Part shown: piece by piece, positions 63,974 to 64,000 of the stretch | Layout: each line of letters opens with the position of its first letter | How positions within the stretch are numbered: the stretch's first letter is position 1 | Assembly (NCBI RefSeq): GCF_016629665.1 | Contig: NZ_JAEPRQ010000001.1 | Span: 1,054,001-1,118,000 of the forward strand | Reading direction: 5' to 3' | DNA length: 64,000 nucleotides | From: Paracoccus caeni | GTDB lineage: Bacteria > Pseudomonadota > Alphaproteobacteria > Rhodobacterales > Rhodobacteraceae | Notes under the pieces: model-generated | The model's input: the letters and a program-made list of their open reading frames with translations, nothing else | Told to the model about the DNA's origin: nothing | Database searches by the model: none | Program-made: the position numbers and the translations under genes

Positions 63974-64000
63974 TCTTTGACCTCCTTCGTTGCTGCTCAC

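Overview
The window is a GC-rich chromosomal segment of a Rhodobacteraceae alphaproteobacterium, most like Paracoccus. Evidence: a complete phaZ / phaC-phaP-phaR polyhydroxybutyrate locus with Paracoccus-type TGC-rich PhaR sites, an ScfR/RamB/PccR-type short-chain acyl-CoA regulator, the Rhodobacteraceae small protein often labelled 'antifreeze', and a pyrE-pyrC/dnaB arrangement. I see no phage, transposase, integrase, plasmid or CRISPR locus. This is mostly core genome with some lineage-specific modules.

Layout. 1-5.0 kb: 3' part of coaD, an SDR enzyme, a bactofilin/M23 peptidase operon and an autoregulated ScfR-type regulator. 5.0-9.6 kb: a short acyltransferase-3 protein, a DUF486 protein, dnaB (two DnaA boxes upstream) and pyrE-pyrC. 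9.7-14 kb: a small conserved protein, gap with a LacI-type operator, a 47-residue membrane protein, an isolated FliG-like protein and purB. 14-19 kb: an unknown membrane protein, a YihY/BrkB protein and an unusual ion-motor-like pair (ExbB/MotA-like plus MotB/OmpA-like with a very long coiled coil). 19-23.8 kb: ChaC, a DUF2125 protein, tyrosine and histidine biosynthesis (tyrC-hisC) and rpsD. 24-31.7 kb: a Bcr/CflA transporter, a DsbA-like protein with an acyl-CoA ligase, a cold-shock protein, thrS and two alpha/beta hydrolases.

31.7-36.8 kb is the PHB locus. phaZ is divergent from phaC. PhaC carries a histone-like basic N-terminal tail of about 100 residues. phaP has a PhaR operator inside its promoter and a terminator-like hairpin in its leader. 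phaR has repeated PhaR-type boxes in front of it. A tRNA-Ser(GGA) follows. 37-40 kb: an ECF sigma factor, its anti-sigma factor, a secreted fasciclin protein and a secreted DUF4394 protein, all on the minus strand; the order recalls SigK-RskA-MPT70 of mycobacteria.

40.5-49.7 kb: rnd, a tandem GNAT protein, a secreted Cys-rich protein, a PAS_5 protein, gmk, gamma-carbonic anhydrase, a soluble histidine kinase, a small membrane protein, rpiA and gor. 49.7-54.4 kb: hflK-hflC-degP (membrane protein quality control) and a ferredoxin. 54.5-64 kb: an AidB-like acyl-CoA dehydrogenase, an IroE/Fes-like esterase, an FAD/NAD(P)-binding protein, hisA, a DUF2147 protein, two unknown proteins, a TonB-dependent siderophore receptor and a host-attachment-family protein.

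The points most worth following are the motor-like pair at 15.9-19.0 kb, the basic tail on PhaC, the phaP leader hairpin, the sigma/anti-sigma/fasciclin module, and regulatory sites that link carbon state (ScfR, LacI-type) and replication state (DnaA) to the adjacent genes.
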